Below, one piece after another: positions 43,983 through 53,148 of a stretch of DNA of 64,000 nucleotides. A model generated the notes under the pieces. It was not told the origin of the DNA. It worked only from the letters and a program-made list of their open reading frames with translations, and searched no databases. The translations under genes were made by a program, and so were the position numbers. The number at the start of each line of letters is the position of its first letter. Positions within the stretch are counted from its first letter, which is position 1. This DNA comes from an uncultured Kiritimatiellota bacterium (GTDB taxonomy: Bacteria > Verrucomicrobiota > Kiritimatiellia > RFP12 > UBA1067), in assembly GCA_934643865.1 (NCBI GenBank), contig CAKUCX010000014.1:3589-67588 (forward strand), written 5' to 3'.

Positions 43983-46766
43983 TCAGCGGATGACAAGGAG
44001 CGTGCCCTTGGCCTGCCAGGCGAAAAGGCGGCCGTTTTCGTAGACGACCCTCACCGTGCGCGAAAGCACGGGCGACGGAACGAACCGCAGCGCGCCCCCC
44101 GACACCGAAACCCCGGAAAGGTCTGCCAGCAGGGTCTTGCGCACGGGGACGGTTCCCGTCAGCGAGACCTCCACCGTCCCCGCCGCCATCGTGCCGACGC
44201 CGCCCGCCCCCAGAAGCGGATCGTCCAGGTCGAACGTCCAGCCCTCGGCAAGCAGCTTCGCCCCGTCCCGCACGCGCCACGGGCATGGGACGGCGCCCGC
44301 GCGATGAAGCACGAGGTGGGCGTCCGGCACATAGGCGGACGGATCGACGACCCACCGTCCGCCGCGAATTTCAAGACGCCCCGTCTCGGGAATCGCCGCG
44401 CCCGGGAAGAGGATGCCTTTGCATGTGTTCGTGCCGTCGCCCGTGACCACAAGCGACGCCCCCGTCCCCCCTGCTTCCCAGTTCACCAGATAGGCCGTCG
44501 AAACGGAAGCCCCGTCAAGCAAGCACGCCGCGTTCGCCCCTGCAAGGCGGAGGCCGCACGCGCCGACGGCCCCCGCGCGCCCGACGATCCGGTGTCCGTC
44601 AAAGTCGAGCGTGACCTCCCCACCCGCGATGTCCACCTCGCGGGCGATGTCCGACAGCAGCTTCACCGTGCCGCCGGAAGCACCCGCGACGCGGAGCGCC
44701 GCATTGACGTTCGTATGGACGAGGCCCGCGTAGGCGGCCTCGCGCGTCCACGTCGCCGTCTCGGCATCGGGATGCACCGCATAGGGCATGGCAAGGCCGC
44801 GAAAGGCATGCCCCTCTTCGTAGAATGCCGTCGTACCCTCGGCAAGGGCCGGCGGATGGACCAGCGCCGTCTCCAGCGGGTTCTTCTCAAAGTGTCCGCT
44901 GAAGAGGTGGATGCGCGTTCCCTGGTTCGGGTCCGTTTGGTTCTGGTCTCGCCAGGAGGTGGTGAACGCATGGTGGCCGCCCCGCACATTCAGCGTGGCG
45001 GAACCGTTCCCGCTCGCAAAGAGGGCCGTCTGGACGGACGTTTCCGCCTGGAGATTGACGACCGCCGACGCGCTGCCGTACAGCGTGCAGTGCCCCTTCA
45101 GCGTGCAGTTCGTCACGTTCACGACCTTCGATGCGTTGCCGCTCATGTGGAAGACCGAACCCGATCCCTGGAGGAGCCCGCCTCCGCCGTCCACCTCCAG
45201 CGTCACGCCCGCGGGAATCATGAGGAAGTCCCCCTTCGTATTGACGAGCGTGAGGCCGTTCAGGTCAAGCGTCATGCTGCGCGGTATCTCCAGCCGGGCG
45301 GCGTCCACGGTGCTGGACTTCAGCATCTTCACGCGCCCGCCGTCCGGACAGGCGGCGATGGCCGCGGCAACCGTATCGAAACTGTTCGTCGTGGAGCCGT
45401 CGGCGGAGAGGACGAGGGCCGCATGCGGTTGCCGGACGTTCGCCTCCTCTTCAGGGTAGACCGCGTAGCGGCAGGCAAGGCCCTCGACCACGGCGCCTTC
45501 GCAGATCTGCGCATAGCCGTCCGGCAGACCGTCCGACACGTCGAAGTTGAACCGTCCGCCCGTCGCGGCAATCCGCGCAGCGACCGCACGCCCGGCATAC
45601 CGCGCCTCCTCCACCACATAGGCGCCATCCGAGACCGCAACCGTCCCCTCACTTCCCGCCGCGAAGAAAAAGGAGGTCTCCGCACGGCTGTCCACCAGCG
45701 CGACATCGAGGTATCGTCCCCGGAACAGGGCCGGTGCCTTCAACGTGCAGTCCGCGAACGTCGTCGTGCCGGCAACCGTTCCGGCTTCCGCCGCAAGCAG
45801 CACGTCGGCGGCTTCGCACCGCCCATTCCTCACCGTCATCCCCACCGCGCCCGTTGGCGGCGCAAAGAGAGCCCCGCCCTGCGAACGGGAGAGGGCGTGG
45901 CCGTTCAGATCTAGGGTCATCGCCTTGTCCAGGGCAATCGGGAACGCCGCCGTGCAGTCCTCCAGCAAGGTGACGGTGCCGCCCGGCACGCACGACGCCA
46001 ACGCCATGTCCAGCGCCGCGCAGCCACGCACGACGCCGTCCACACACGTCACGGTCGCGACGCCCCGCTCGTCGTCGTTCGCCGCACGGACACGATAGGA
46101 ACAGGTCACGCCCTGAACCTCATGTGTCCCCTCCTCCACCACATACCCTGGTGCCAACACGGCGGTGGGATCCTGGTCAAAACTTCCGCCGTAGACAGTG
46201 AGCAGATTGCCCAGGGACATCTGATCGTCATAGATCTTGCCGACGACCACGCCCCCACGAAAGATGCAGCGGCTCCTGACACGGCTCGACGCAAACGTCA
46301 CAAAACGAATCCGCATCTGCGCACGGCAATCGTCCTGAAATTCCAACGTACTACCGTCCCGGTATGCATAGAGAACGGTGTTCCCGTTAAAGACGACATT
46401 TGAGACGCTGACCGTGTAGGCCCCGTCCCCGAACGCAAAGCAGCAGTCCCCCGACGTAATCGTGCCGTTGCGGAAGGACAACGTGCCGGCCTCCTTCGTC
46501 GGACAAATGAACCATCCCTTGTTGTTCTTCAGCACATGGCCCGCGAGATCGACGGCAACGGATTTCGAGATCTCCAGCTTTCCCGGGACCGTGACATCGT
46601 CGAGCAGCGTCAGCGTCTCGCCGCCCGAACAGGCGCCGAGCGCGGCCTCAATCGTCGCGTACCGCGCCGCCTCCGCCCCGGGCACCGTCACCTCCACCAC
46701 GTCCGCCGCGCGCAGAGCCGGCGAACACGCCAAGATGAGACAGGCCAAAGAAAGCATCTTCCTCAT
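43983..46766 (-). CDS. Secreted repetitive beta-helix surface protein (adhesin-like)
   Basis: This 927-residue protein has a signal peptide (MRKMLSLACLILACSPALRA). ATG 46766 is preferred over 46778 because GGGGGTT precedes it. It has four imperfect repeats of about 200-230 residues. Each begins with a segment like ATIEAALGACSGGETLTLLDD and then a strand such as SMTLDLNGLTLVNTKGDFL, a pattern of pectin-lyase-like helices in surface proteins. The repeats start near residues 35, 255, 465 and 690. The C-terminus ends AWQAKGTLLVIR, like two other secreted proteins here. It is divergent from the second XylR-type regulator. Function unknown; adhesion or glycan binding is likely. Confidence 0.85.
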   Translation of the reverse strand: MRKMLSLACLILACSPALRAADVVEVTVPGAEAARYATIEAALGACSGGETLTLLDDVTVPGKLEISKSVAVDLAGHVLKNNKGWFICPTKEAGTLSFRNGTITSGDCCFAFGDGAYTVSVSNVVFNGNTVLYAYRDGSTLEFQDDCRAQMRIRFVTFASSRVRSRCIFRGGVVVGKIYDDQMSLGNLLTVYGGSFDQDPTAVLAPGYVVEEGTHEVQGVTCSYRVRAANDDERGVATVTCVDGVVRGCAALDMALASCVPGGTVTLLEDCTAAFPIALDKAMTLDLNGHALSRSQGGALFAPPTGAVGMTVRNGRCEAADVLLAAEAGTVAGTTTFADCTLKAPALFRGRYLDVALVDSRAETSFFFAAGSEGTVAVSDGAYVVEEARYAGRAVAARIAATGGRFNFDVSDGLPDGYAQICEGAVVEGLACRYAVYPEEEANVRQPHAALVLSADGSTTNSFDTVAAAIAACPDGGRVKMLKSSTVDAARLEIPRSMTLDLNGLTLVNTKGDFLMIPAGVTLEVDGGGGLLQGSGSVFHMSGNASKVVNVTNCTLKGHCTLYGSASAVVNLQAETSVQTALFASGNGSATLNVRGGHHAFTTSWRDQNQTDPNQGTRIHLFSGHFEKNPLETALVHPPALAEGTTAFYEEGHAFRGLAMPYAVHPDAETATWTREAAYAGLVHTNVNAALRVAGASGGTVKLLSDIAREVDIAGGEVTLDFDGHRIVGRAGAVGACGLRLAGANAACLLDGASVSTAYLVNWEAGGTGASLVVTGDGTNTCKGILFPGAAIPETGRLEIRGGRWVVDPSAYVPDAHLVLHRAGAVPCPWRVRDGAKLLAEGWTFDLDDPLLGAGGVGTMAAGTVEVSLTGTVPVRKTLLADLSGVSVSGGALRFVPSPVLSRTVRVVYENGRLFAWQAKGTLLVIR

Positions 46767-46833
46767 GACAACCCCCATTCCGATAGTGAATGCTACTCGC
46801 GGACGTCACGGCGACGTTCCCCGCAGCACGCAG

Positions 46834-46922
46834 ATTCTAGCACGCGCCCATCCGCGCAGACAACAGCGAAAAGTTATAAATATTCAAATGAACTTTCAAG
46901 ATCGCGTCATCCGTGGTAAACT
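46834..46922. promoter_or_regulatory. Divergent promoters flanking a conserved 45-bp block
   Basis: Minus strand: TTGTCT (46863-46858), 18 bp, TAGAAT (46839-46834, preceded by TGC) drives the surface protein. Plus strand: TTTCAA (46894-46899), 17 bp, TAAACT (46917-46922, preceded by TGG) drives the regulator and ends 7 nt before its ATG. The block 46859-46903 overlaps both -35 regions and matches 42240-42284, so binding there could regulate the surface protein and the regulator itself. Confidence 0.62.
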
Positions 46923-46929
46923 CCCCTGC

Positions 46930-48090
46930 ATGAACGCACGAACTGTCCTCGTCCTTGTCCGCCCCGCCTCGCATGTCCGCATGTCGGCCATCGCCCGCTT
47001 CGCCCGAAGGCAGGGCTGGCACTTGACGTTCGCAGACCGGCTCTCCCGCCTCCCGGTCGGCTGGACCGGCGACGGCGCGCTCGTGACCGTGCGCGGCGAA
47101 GGCATGGCCTCCTTCGTGGCGGGCCTGCGCCGACGACACGTCCCCGTGGTGGACCTCACCATCGACCATCCCGAGGTGAAGGTGCCGCGCGTCTGCGCGG
47201 ACCACCGTGCGTGCGGACGCCTCGCCGCCGAGCATCTGCTCGCCCGCCATTTCACGCACGCCGCCTGGGTCTCCACCACCTGGAGCCATTCGCACGCGCT
47301 CCGCGCCGAGGGGTTCGCGGTCGCCTGGCGCGCGGCGACCGGCAACATGCCGCCCTGCTGGATCCTGTCCGAATCGATGGGCGCGCGCGAATTCGATGAC
47401 TGGCGCCTCTTCACACGCCATCTCGGCGGGCTGCTCGCGCGCGCCCCCAGACCGCTCGCCGTCCTCGCCTACGACGACGCGGACGCGCAGCGTGTACTCG
47501 CCGCAGCGGAATCCGTCCGCCTCAAGGTCCCCGAGGAGGTGGCCATCGTCGGCATCGGCAACGACGAACTGGTCTGCGAGAACCAGACCGTCCCCCTCAC
47601 CTCCGTCGACCACGACATCGGGCGAACCGGGGCCGTCGGCGCCGCGCTCCTGGCGCGCATCATGTCGGCGTCCGACCGACCGTCAAAGGCAATCCCCGAC
47701 CTTGTCCTCATCCGCCCGCGCGGCGTCGTTTCGCGCGCCTCGACGGACATGGTGGCCGCGCGCGATCCGCTTGTGCGCCAGGCCCTCGCCTACATGCGCG
47801 CCCACCTCGCGGCGTCCTTCGGCTCCAACGAGATCGCCCGCGCGCTCGCCGTCTCCCGCACGCGCCTCGACCGCGCCTTCGCGGCCGACCTCCGCTCCTC
47901 CGTCCAGAAGGAGCTGGCGCGCATGCGCCTCGACGAGGCCCGCCGCCTTCTCGAAAGCCCGGACGGCCCCATCGCCGAAATCGCCCGCCGCGCGGGCTTC
48001 TCGTCCCCCGCCTACCTCTCGTCCGTCTTCCGCGCGGCGACCGGCCTCTCCCCGCGCGACTACCGGAAGAGCCGGACAGCGGGAAGATGA
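46930..48090 (+). CDS. XylR-type AraC family transcriptional regulator
   Basis: The 386-residue protein has a LacI/periplasmic-binding-like sensor domain (about 1-265; RVCADHRACGRLAAEHLLARHF, VAIVGIGNDELVCENQTVPLTSVDHD) and a C-terminal AraC-type domain with SNEIARALAVSRTRLDRAFAADL and IAEIARRAGFSSPAYLSSVFRAATGLSPRDYRKS. It is divergent from the surface-protein gene, shares a regulatory block with it, and probably autoregulates. Because a matching block precedes the HzsA-like operon, that operon is a candidate second target. Start ATG 46930 has no Shine-Dalgarno but fits a leaderless transcript. Confidence 0.9.
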   Translation: MNARTVLVLVRPASHVRMSAIARFARRQGWHLTFADRLSRLPVGWTGDGALVTVRGEGMASFVAGLRRRHVPVVDLTIDHPEVKVPRVCADHRACGRLAAEHLLARHFTHAAWVSTTWSHSHALRAEGFAVAWRAATGNMPPCWILSESMGAREFDDWRLFTRHLGGLLARAPRPLAVLAYDDADAQRVLAAAESVRLKVPEEVAIVGIGNDELVCENQTVPLTSVDHDIGRTGAVGAALLARIMSASDRPSKAIPDLVLIRPRGVVSRASTDMVAARDPLVRQALAYMRAHLAASFGSNEIARALAVSRTRLDRAFAADLRSSVQKELARMRLDEARRLLESPDGPIAEIARRAGFSSPAYLSSVFRAATGLSPRDYRKSRTAGR

Positions 48091-48106
48091 GGCGGCGGCC
48101 CGGGGC

Positions 48107-49081
48107 TCAATCGGCCAGGCCCAGCAGGGCCTTGGCGGCGGCAACGGGCGCGGAGAGGTCGATCTTCTTCGCACCGAAGGCCGCGCAGGATTCGGCGAAG
48201 CGGCGAAACTTGTGCGGCCCGGGCTTGAGGTTGTCGAGCACACGCACCTCGGCCGAGCCGAACGTGCAGGCCTCCGAGAGCATCCCCGTCGACTCGGCCG
48301 TCACGTAGAGCGTCCGCGCGAGCGAGACGAACGCGGGGATCGGGTTGAAGTGGTCTTCCGAGTAGAGGAGGCGGTAGTCGAAGGGGAACTCCTTCACGAC
48401 GGCCTCGACCTCCGGCGGCGTGCGGCGCGACGTCGTGACCCAGAACTCGGGGACGGGTGCGTCGAGGGCGGCGGGGCGGAAGGCGGGATGGCCCTGCTCG
48501 GCGAAGACGCGCGCGAGTTCCCGGCGCATCCAGCCGGCCGTCATCGTGGAGCAGGCGTTCGGCCCGCCGACGATGACGGCGACGGCGGGGCGCGCGCCTA
48601 CGGCCGGTCGGGGGTGGCGCGCGCGGAACGCCGCCGTCCCCGCCGCGTAGAAGGCCGCGTCGTTCGCGACGAGGTTGGCGGGGACGACGACGACGTTCGG
48701 CGCGGCGGGCGGGCGGTCGAAGGCGGGCGCGAGCACGCAGTCGAACGTCGCGATGCGGTAGCCGCGCGGATAGAGGACGACGCCGCATTTCGCCCCGAGG
48801 CGGCGTGCGAGCGTCTTCGCGGCGTAGAACGTGCCCGAGCCCGTGCCGAGGACGGCCGCATAGGGGCCCGCCACGGGCGTCCCCGTCGTGAAGAGGCGCG
48901 CCGTGAGGAGGCCGAGGCGGTCGAAGAGGTACGAGAGCGCCTTGCACCCCGCGCTTCTGAAGCGGACGTCGACGAGGTCGAACGCGCACCCCAGCGCGCG
49001 CGCAAACGCCTTCGACTGGTTTTCGTGCCCGGCCTTTCCGTCGGTGAGGATGAGGACCTTGCGGGACGCCATGCGGGTCAC
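48107..49081 (-). CDS. ELM1-like (mitochondrial fission ELM1 family) protein
   Basis: The 324-residue protein has the family's typical opening after the first residues (KVLILTDGKAGHENQSKAFARAL), followed by VLGTGSGTFYAAKTLARRLGAK and a second half with VIVGGPNACSTMTAGW and LYVTAESTGMLSEACTFG. These features resemble a two-domain GT-B glycosyltransferase fold. Bacterial ELM1 family members are often found with cell-envelope glycan genes, but their reaction is not established. GTG 49081 overlaps the nrnA stop (GTGA); ATG 49072 is the alternative start. Convergent with the XylR-type regulator. Confidence 0.85.
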   Translation of the reverse strand: MTRMASRKVLILTDGKAGHENQSKAFARALGCAFDLVDVRFRSAGCKALSYLFDRLGLLTARLFTTGTPVAGPYAAVLGTGSGTFYAAKTLARRLGAKCGVVLYPRGYRIATFDCVLAPAFDRPPAAPNVVVVPANLVANDAAFYAAGTAAFRARHPRPAVGARPAVAVIVGGPNACSTMTAGWMRRELARVFAEQGHPAFRPAALDAPVPEFWVTTSRRTPPEVEAVVKEFPFDYRLLYSEDHFNPIPAFVSLARTLYVTAESTGMLSEACTFGSAEVRVLDNLKPGPHKFRRFAESCAAFGAKKIDLSAPVAAAKALLGLAD

Positions 49082-50073
49082 CCTTTGAGCAGTTCCTTGA
49101 CCGCCTTGCGCATCTGGCGCTTCGCGACGGCCATGCCGCCCTTGATCGTGCAGCCGGCGGCGCGGCGGTGCCCGCCGCCGCCGAAGCGCGTCGCGAGCGC
49201 CGTCGCGTCCCAGGCGCCGCGCGTACGGACGGAGACACGCGTTTCGTGCGTACGGTCGGGAATCTGGTAGAAGAAGAGGGCGATCTCGTTGCGGGCGACC
49301 TGGCGGGGGATCTCGATGACGTCCTCGGCGTCCGCCTTGGAGCCGCGCACCTCGCGAAAGTCGTCGCGCGTGAGCGTGACCTCCGCGACCTTGCGGTTCT
49401 TCCAGATGTGGAGGGAGCGCCAGGCGCGGCGCTTAAGTTCCATCGCGCGCGTGTTGAAGGAGCAGTAGAGCGTGTCGTTGACGAAGGCCGTCCGCACGCC
49501 GTGCTTCAGGAGGTCGCAGGCCGTGCGGAGCGTAGCGGGCGAGGTGGAGTCGTAGGCGAAACGCCCGGTGTCCGTGACGAGCGCGACCCAGAGCGCCTCG
49601 GCGACGGCAGCATCGATGGGCCACTCCATCCACTTCGCGAAGCGCCAGACGAGCTCGCCCGCGGCGGCGGCCGACGGATCGATGATGGAGACGGCGCCCG
49701 TCGCCTCCTCGCTCGTCGCATGGTGGTCGAAGACGAGCGTCGGCAGCTTCTCGGCGAAGGGGCGCACCTCCGGGGGCAGGCGCGCGGGCGCGGCCGCGTC
49801 GACGTAGACGAAGAGGTCGAACTTGCGGCGGCGCAGCTTGCGCAGCGGCACGAGGTCGGCGACGCCTTCGAGGAAGCCGGGCTTGCCGAGCGCGCGCACG
49901 TCGGCCGCCCCGACGGCGTCGTGCCCTGCGGCGCGCAGGAGGCGGGCGAGGGCGATCATCGAGCCGAGCGAATCGCCGTCCGGGCTGAGATGCCCGGAAA
50001 TGAGGATGCGCTTCGACTGGGCGAGCAGCTGCCTGGCCGCCTCGAAGCGCGCGCGAGTTTCCAACGTGTTCAT
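49078..50073 (-). CDS. nrnA: DHH-family oligoribonuclease/pAp phosphatase
   Basis: NrnA degrades short oligoribonucleotides and dephosphorylates 3'-phosphoadenosine 5'-phosphate. The 331-residue protein has the DHH-domain metal motifs GHLSPDGDSLGSM and VFDHHAT, a further aspartate in LVTDTGRFAYDST, and the DHHA1 motif RFGGGGHRRAAGC at the C-terminus. Length matches the family. On the minus strand TAATAT (50086-50081) ends 7 nt before ATG 50073, suggesting a leaderless transcript. The ELM1-like gene follows with a 4-bp overlap. Confidence 0.92.
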   Translation of the reverse strand: MNTLETRARFEAARQLLAQSKRILISGHLSPDGDSLGSMIALARLLRAAGHDAVGAADVRALGKPGFLEGVADLVPLRKLRRRKFDLFVYVDAAAPARLPPEVRPFAEKLPTLVFDHHATSEEATGAVSIIDPSAAAAGELVWRFAKWMEWPIDAAVAEALWVALVTDTGRFAYDSTSPATLRTACDLLKHGVRTAFVNDTLYCSFNTRAMELKRRAWRSLHIWKNRKVAEVTLTRDDFREVRGSKADAEDVIEIPRQVARNEIALFFYQIPDRTHETRVSVRTRGAWDATALATRFGGGGHRRAAGCTIKGGMAVAKRQMRKAVKELLKG

Positions 50074-50104
50074 GTGCGCTATATTAAACCAAAAAGATTC
50101 CCCC

Positions 50105-50134
50105 TTGACGAGGGCAAAAAAGACGTGTTAGACT
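50105..50134 (+). promoter_or_regulatory. Promoter of the RRM protein gene
   Basis: TTGACG, 18 bp, TAGACT preceded by TGT. The leader is about 65 nt. The region is more AT-rich than its surroundings. Confidence 0.65.
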
Positions 50135-50204
50135 ATCCAGCACAACTCGTCCAAGGCGTGTGCCGAGGCACGATTCGTTGAAGTGATCAAGAAGGATGCA
50201 AAAG

Positions 50205-50519
50205 ATGGATATCTACGTTGGTAACCTCGCTTATGCGACGACTGACGACGGACTCAAGGCCGCTTTCGCGGCGTATGGCGAAGTTACCTCCGCGCGCGTG
50301 GTGACCGATCGCATGACCGGCCGCTCCAAGGGCTTCGGCTTTGTCGAAATGCCCGACCGCGCCCAGGCCCAGGCGGCGATCGACGCCCTCAACGGCCAGC
50401 CGCTCGACGGGCGCCCGATTCGCGTGAACGAGTCGCAGCCTAAGCCGCGCACCGAGCGGCGCGGCGGTTTCGGCGGTCCGCGCCGCGACCGCGGCGACCG
50501 TGGCGACACCCGCTGGTAA
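50205..50519 (+). CDS. RRM-type RNA-binding protein
   Basis: This 104-residue protein has a single RNA-recognition motif with RNP2 MDIYVGNLAY at the N-terminus and RNP1 SKGFGFVEM near residue 47, followed by a short Arg/Gly-rich tail (RRGGFGGPRRDRGDRGD). The architecture is that of bacterial/cyanobacterial Rbp proteins that bind RNA and are often cold- or stress-responsive. ATG 50205 is chosen over 50196 because AGAAGGA lies 8-9 nt before it and the RNP2 strand begins right after. It is monocistronic, with a clear promoter and a strong terminator. Confidence 0.93.
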   Translation: MDIYVGNLAYATTDDGLKAAFAAYGEVTSARVVTDRMTGRSKGFGFVEMPDRAQAQAAIDALNGQPLDGRPIRVNESQPKPRTERRGGFGGPRRDRGDRGDTRW

Positions 50520-50544
50520 TCGAAGCGCGCATACGCGCCTATGC

Positions 50545-50583
50545 GAGAAGACCCGGCCGCAGCGGCCGGGCCTTCTCTTTTTT
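50545..50583 (+). terminator. Rho-independent terminator after the RRM gene
   Basis: The stem GAGAAG-A-CCCGGCCG pairs with CGGCCGGG-C-CTTCTC around a three-base CAG loop, then six T. It is the best terminator in the window. It points toward the plus strand, though the hairpin also lies downstream of the convergent NahK-like gene. Confidence 0.93.
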
Positions 50584-50599
50584 GCCTCGCCCCCACCGG

Positions 50600-51712
50600 C
50601 TACAGCCGGGCGAGCGTTTCGCGGATGGAGCGCTCACGGGCCTCGATCGCCTCGCAGAGGCGGAACTGCACGCGGGCGCGGTTGAGGTTCTGACCCGGCT
50701 GGCGCACCTTGAAATACCTGTCTCCGGCGAGGTAGTCCTGGAAGAAGCGGAGGCCCAGCTCGAACGGCAGCAGACGGATCGCGTCGTAGAGGTAGGCGCG
50801 CTCGGCGTCGGTCATGAACGAGCCGGCCTCCTTCAGGTAGCCCTTCATGAACGCGAGGAAGAGATCTTCGTCGAACGTGACCTTGCCGAGGTTCAGTTCC
50901 TCCTCGCCGGCGGGGTTGCAGATCGAGCGCACGGCGTCGCCCACGTCCACGTGCATGAGGCCGGGCGAGACGGTGTCGAGATCGATCATCGCCGTACCCT
51001 TGCCGGTGAAGTCGTCGATCATGATGTTGTTCACCTTCGGGTCGCCGTGGAACATGCGCTTCTTCAGCTCGCCGCGCGCCTCGGCGCGTTCGAGGGAGAC
51101 GGCGAAGGCGCGACGCTCCTCGATGAACTTCGCGAGGCGTCGCGCCTCCATCGAGGCGTTGAGGAGGGCGCGGGCGGCGTCCGAGGCGAGGGTGGCGTCG
51201 TACTGGGCGAGGTAGCCGCTCGTGACATGGAAGCCCGGGAGGGGGTCCTGGATGGCTGCGGGGTCCATGTCGGAGACGAGGTAGTGGAAGTGTCCGAGCG
51301 CCGCGCCGCATTCAAGCGCATGCTCGGGGCTCTGGGCCATGTCGAAGGCGTGGGCGGAGAGGACGCGCGTGATGACGCGCCACACGCCGCCCGCCTCGTC
51401 CATCGCGAAGTCCGCGCCCTCCTTCGTCTTGACGATGCGCGGCATCTGCCAGACGCGGTCGTCGCGGTCCGTCTTCGCGTCCGCCTCCAGCTTCTCGTGG
51501 CAATGGAGCGTGATGTTGTGCATGTTCCGCATGATCGCCTCGGGCTGCGTGAACACGGAGCGGTTCATGCGCTGGAGGATCACCTGCGTCTCGGTGAAGG
51601 TGTTGCGGAAGACGGCGAGGAACGTGTCGTTGATGTTGCCGTTTCCGAAGGGGACGATCGTGACGAGGCGTCCCTTGACGTTGAACTGGTTGACGAGGAG
51701 GGCGAGTTCCAT
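50600..51712 (-). CDS. NahK-like phosphotransferase (putative N-acetylhexosamine 1-kinase)
   Basis: The 370-residue protein has the aminoglycoside-phosphotransferase fold. Its catalytic loop HGDPKVNNIMIDD and metal-binding MIDLDTVSPGLMHVDVGDAVRSICNPAGE closely follow the pattern of bifidobacterial N-acetylhexosamine 1-kinase. That enzyme phosphorylates GalNAc/GlcNAc at C1 for salvage from mucin or milk glycans. Start ATG 51712 follows AGGAAAGAAC; the longer frame is a shadow. No lacto-N-biose phosphorylase or epimerase is nearby, so the pathway cannot be confirmed. Eight bases separate it from the C39-like gene upstream. Confidence 0.83.
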   Translation of the reverse strand: MELALLVNQFNVKGRLVTIVPFGNGNINDTFLAVFRNTFTETQVILQRMNRSVFTQPEAIMRNMHNITLHCHEKLEADAKTDRDDRVWQMPRIVKTKEGADFAMDEAGGVWRVITRVLSAHAFDMAQSPEHALECGAALGHFHYLVSDMDPAAIQDPLPGFHVTSGYLAQYDATLASDAARALLNASMEARRLAKFIEERRAFAVSLERAEARGELKKRMFHGDPKVNNIMIDDFTGKGTAMIDLDTVSPGLMHVDVGDAVRSICNPAGEEELNLGKVTFDEDLFLAFMKGYLKEAGSFMTDAERAYLYDAIRLLPFELGLRFFQDYLAGDRYFKVRQPGQNLNRARVQFRLCEAIEARERSIRETLARL

Positions 51713-51720
51713 GTTCTTTC

Positions 51721-53148
51721 CTAGCGAAGCGGTTTCATGTAGAGGAGGCAGTGGGAGATCGTCCACGCCCACTCGGCGGGCATGCGCTTGAGCTCGTGGC
51801 CGGCGCCCCAGGTATCCGTGTAGAGGATCTCCTTCTTCCTGTCGTTGTAGCCGATGATGAGGCGGATGTGCCCGCCCCGGGCCTGGGGGATGTCCGGCTC
51901 GGGGTAGGTGCCGAGCGTGACGCCCCAGAAGAGCGGGATGCCCTTGTTCACCTGGTCGCGGACGTCCTTCATGAAGCGCGTGAACTTCGACCGCTGCGCG
52001 CCGTTCACCTTCATGTCGCGCAGCACCTCGGGGTCCATCGCCGCGTCGACGTCGCGGTAGCTGTAGTAGACCATGTTCCCCTCGCGGCGGATGTAGACGT
52101 CCTCGGCGATCTCCTTCTTCCTGAGCTTCTTCGCGGCCTTGTTGTAGTTCGCCACCTCCTTCACGAGCCCCGCGATGCGCTCGCCGGCGGGCTTCTCGAA
52201 GTCGCCGTAGGTAACGACGGTGGCGAGCTTGTACTTCCGTCCGATCGCCTGCACGGAATCCTTCATGCCGCGCGTGGACGTGCCCTCCTCGGCGGATGTG
52301 CCGGCGGCCTGCGCGATCTCGTGCTCGTCCACGTCCACGCCGTAGTAGCGCAGCACGCGCTCGGACGCCGCGACGGCGCAGTACCCCTTCTGCCCCTGAT
52401 CCACCATTGGCACGTTGTCGATGAAGACGTCGCCGCGCGGGTCACGGACGACGTTGTCGGCAATCTTCTTCGCGCCCTTCGCCGCGCCGGCCTCGGTCCG
52501 CCGCCCGCCGGACGCGAGCCGCTCCGGGCCGTCCACCGCCAGGCGCACGAACCCCGGCTCGAACGTATCCTTTCTCTTCCCCTCCTGCACGTAGCTCCAC
52601 GTGAGGCGCGCGACCGTTGGGATCGCGGTCTTCGGCCACGTCTGGAACTTCTGCCGCGCGTTCTCCTTCGCGACGCGCTCCGTTTCCGCCACAGGCGGCT
52701 TCGCGCCGGCGGGCGTCAGCCGCGCGCGCACGTCCCTGACGAGCTGGAAGAACGCATCGCGCGTGATCGTCTTGTCCGTACGCACCCGGCGGCGCAGACG
52801 GTGCCCGTCCGGCGTCTCCACGACCACCTCGCGCTCGGTGCCGGCCGTCGCGAAGAGCATGAGCTCCACGCGCGCGATGCCCCCCGCCTCCCCAAAGGCG
52901 ACCTTCGTCTCGTAGACGGGGATGCCGTGGTAGACGACGGCCCCGTCGAGCCGCGTGTCCGCGCCATCGCGGCTGCCGGACGTGAACTGGAAGCCCTGTC
53001 CCTCGTGCCGTTTCACGAACAGGACCGGATCCGACTTCCAGAACGCCTCCTCCGCAAGGTCCGCCCCGATGTCGTAGGCGGCGTCAGGAGCGGCGAGTGC
53101 CGCGCCTGCGACCGCCAGCGCGGCCAGAAGAATGCCCTTTCTCGTCAT
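51721..53148 (-). CDS. Secreted C39-like cysteine peptidase-domain protein
   Basis: The 475-residue protein has a signal peptide (MTRKGILLAALAVAGAALA) and a strong ribosome site (GGAGGGAACC). The N-terminal half (about 20-210) is a beta-rich region of unknown fold. The C-terminal half has a papain-like C39 layout: glutamine and catalytic cysteine in VDQGQKGYCAVAASERVLRYYG (about 254), histidine in GGHIRLIIGYND (about 426) and aspartate in YTDTWGAG (about 445). It would act outside the cytoplasm; the substrate is unknown and it is not fused to an ABC exporter. Its 5' end overlaps the rnr 3' end by 65 bp. Confidence 0.82.
   Translation of the reverse strand: MTRKGILLAALAVAGAALAAPDAAYDIGADLAEEAFWKSDPVLFVKRHEGQGFQFTSGSRDGADTRLDGAVVYHGIPVYETKVAFGEAGGIARVELMLFATAGTEREVVVETPDGHRLRRRVRTDKTITRDAFFQLVRDVRARLTPAGAKPPVAETERVAKENARQKFQTWPKTAIPTVARLTWSYVQEGKRKDTFEPGFVRLAVDGPERLASGGRRTEAGAAKGAKKIADNVVRDPRGDVFIDNVPMVDQGQKGYCAVAASERVLRYYGVDVDEHEIAQAAGTSAEEGTSTRGMKDSVQAIGRKYKLATVVTYGDFEKPAGERIAGLVKEVANYNKAAKKLRKKEIAEDVYIRREGNMVYYSYRDVDAAMDPEVLRDMKVNGAQRSKFTRFMKDVRDQVNKGIPLFWGVTLGTYPEPDIPQARGGHIRLIIGYNDRKKEILYTDTWGAGHELKRMPAEWAWTISHCLLYMKPLR

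Noticed and set aside
43748..44355. ORFs across the 18-bp array (ATHADATAHADA-type products)
   Set aside because: Period 18 keeps frames open; they overlap the ends of two better-supported genes and lack start signals.
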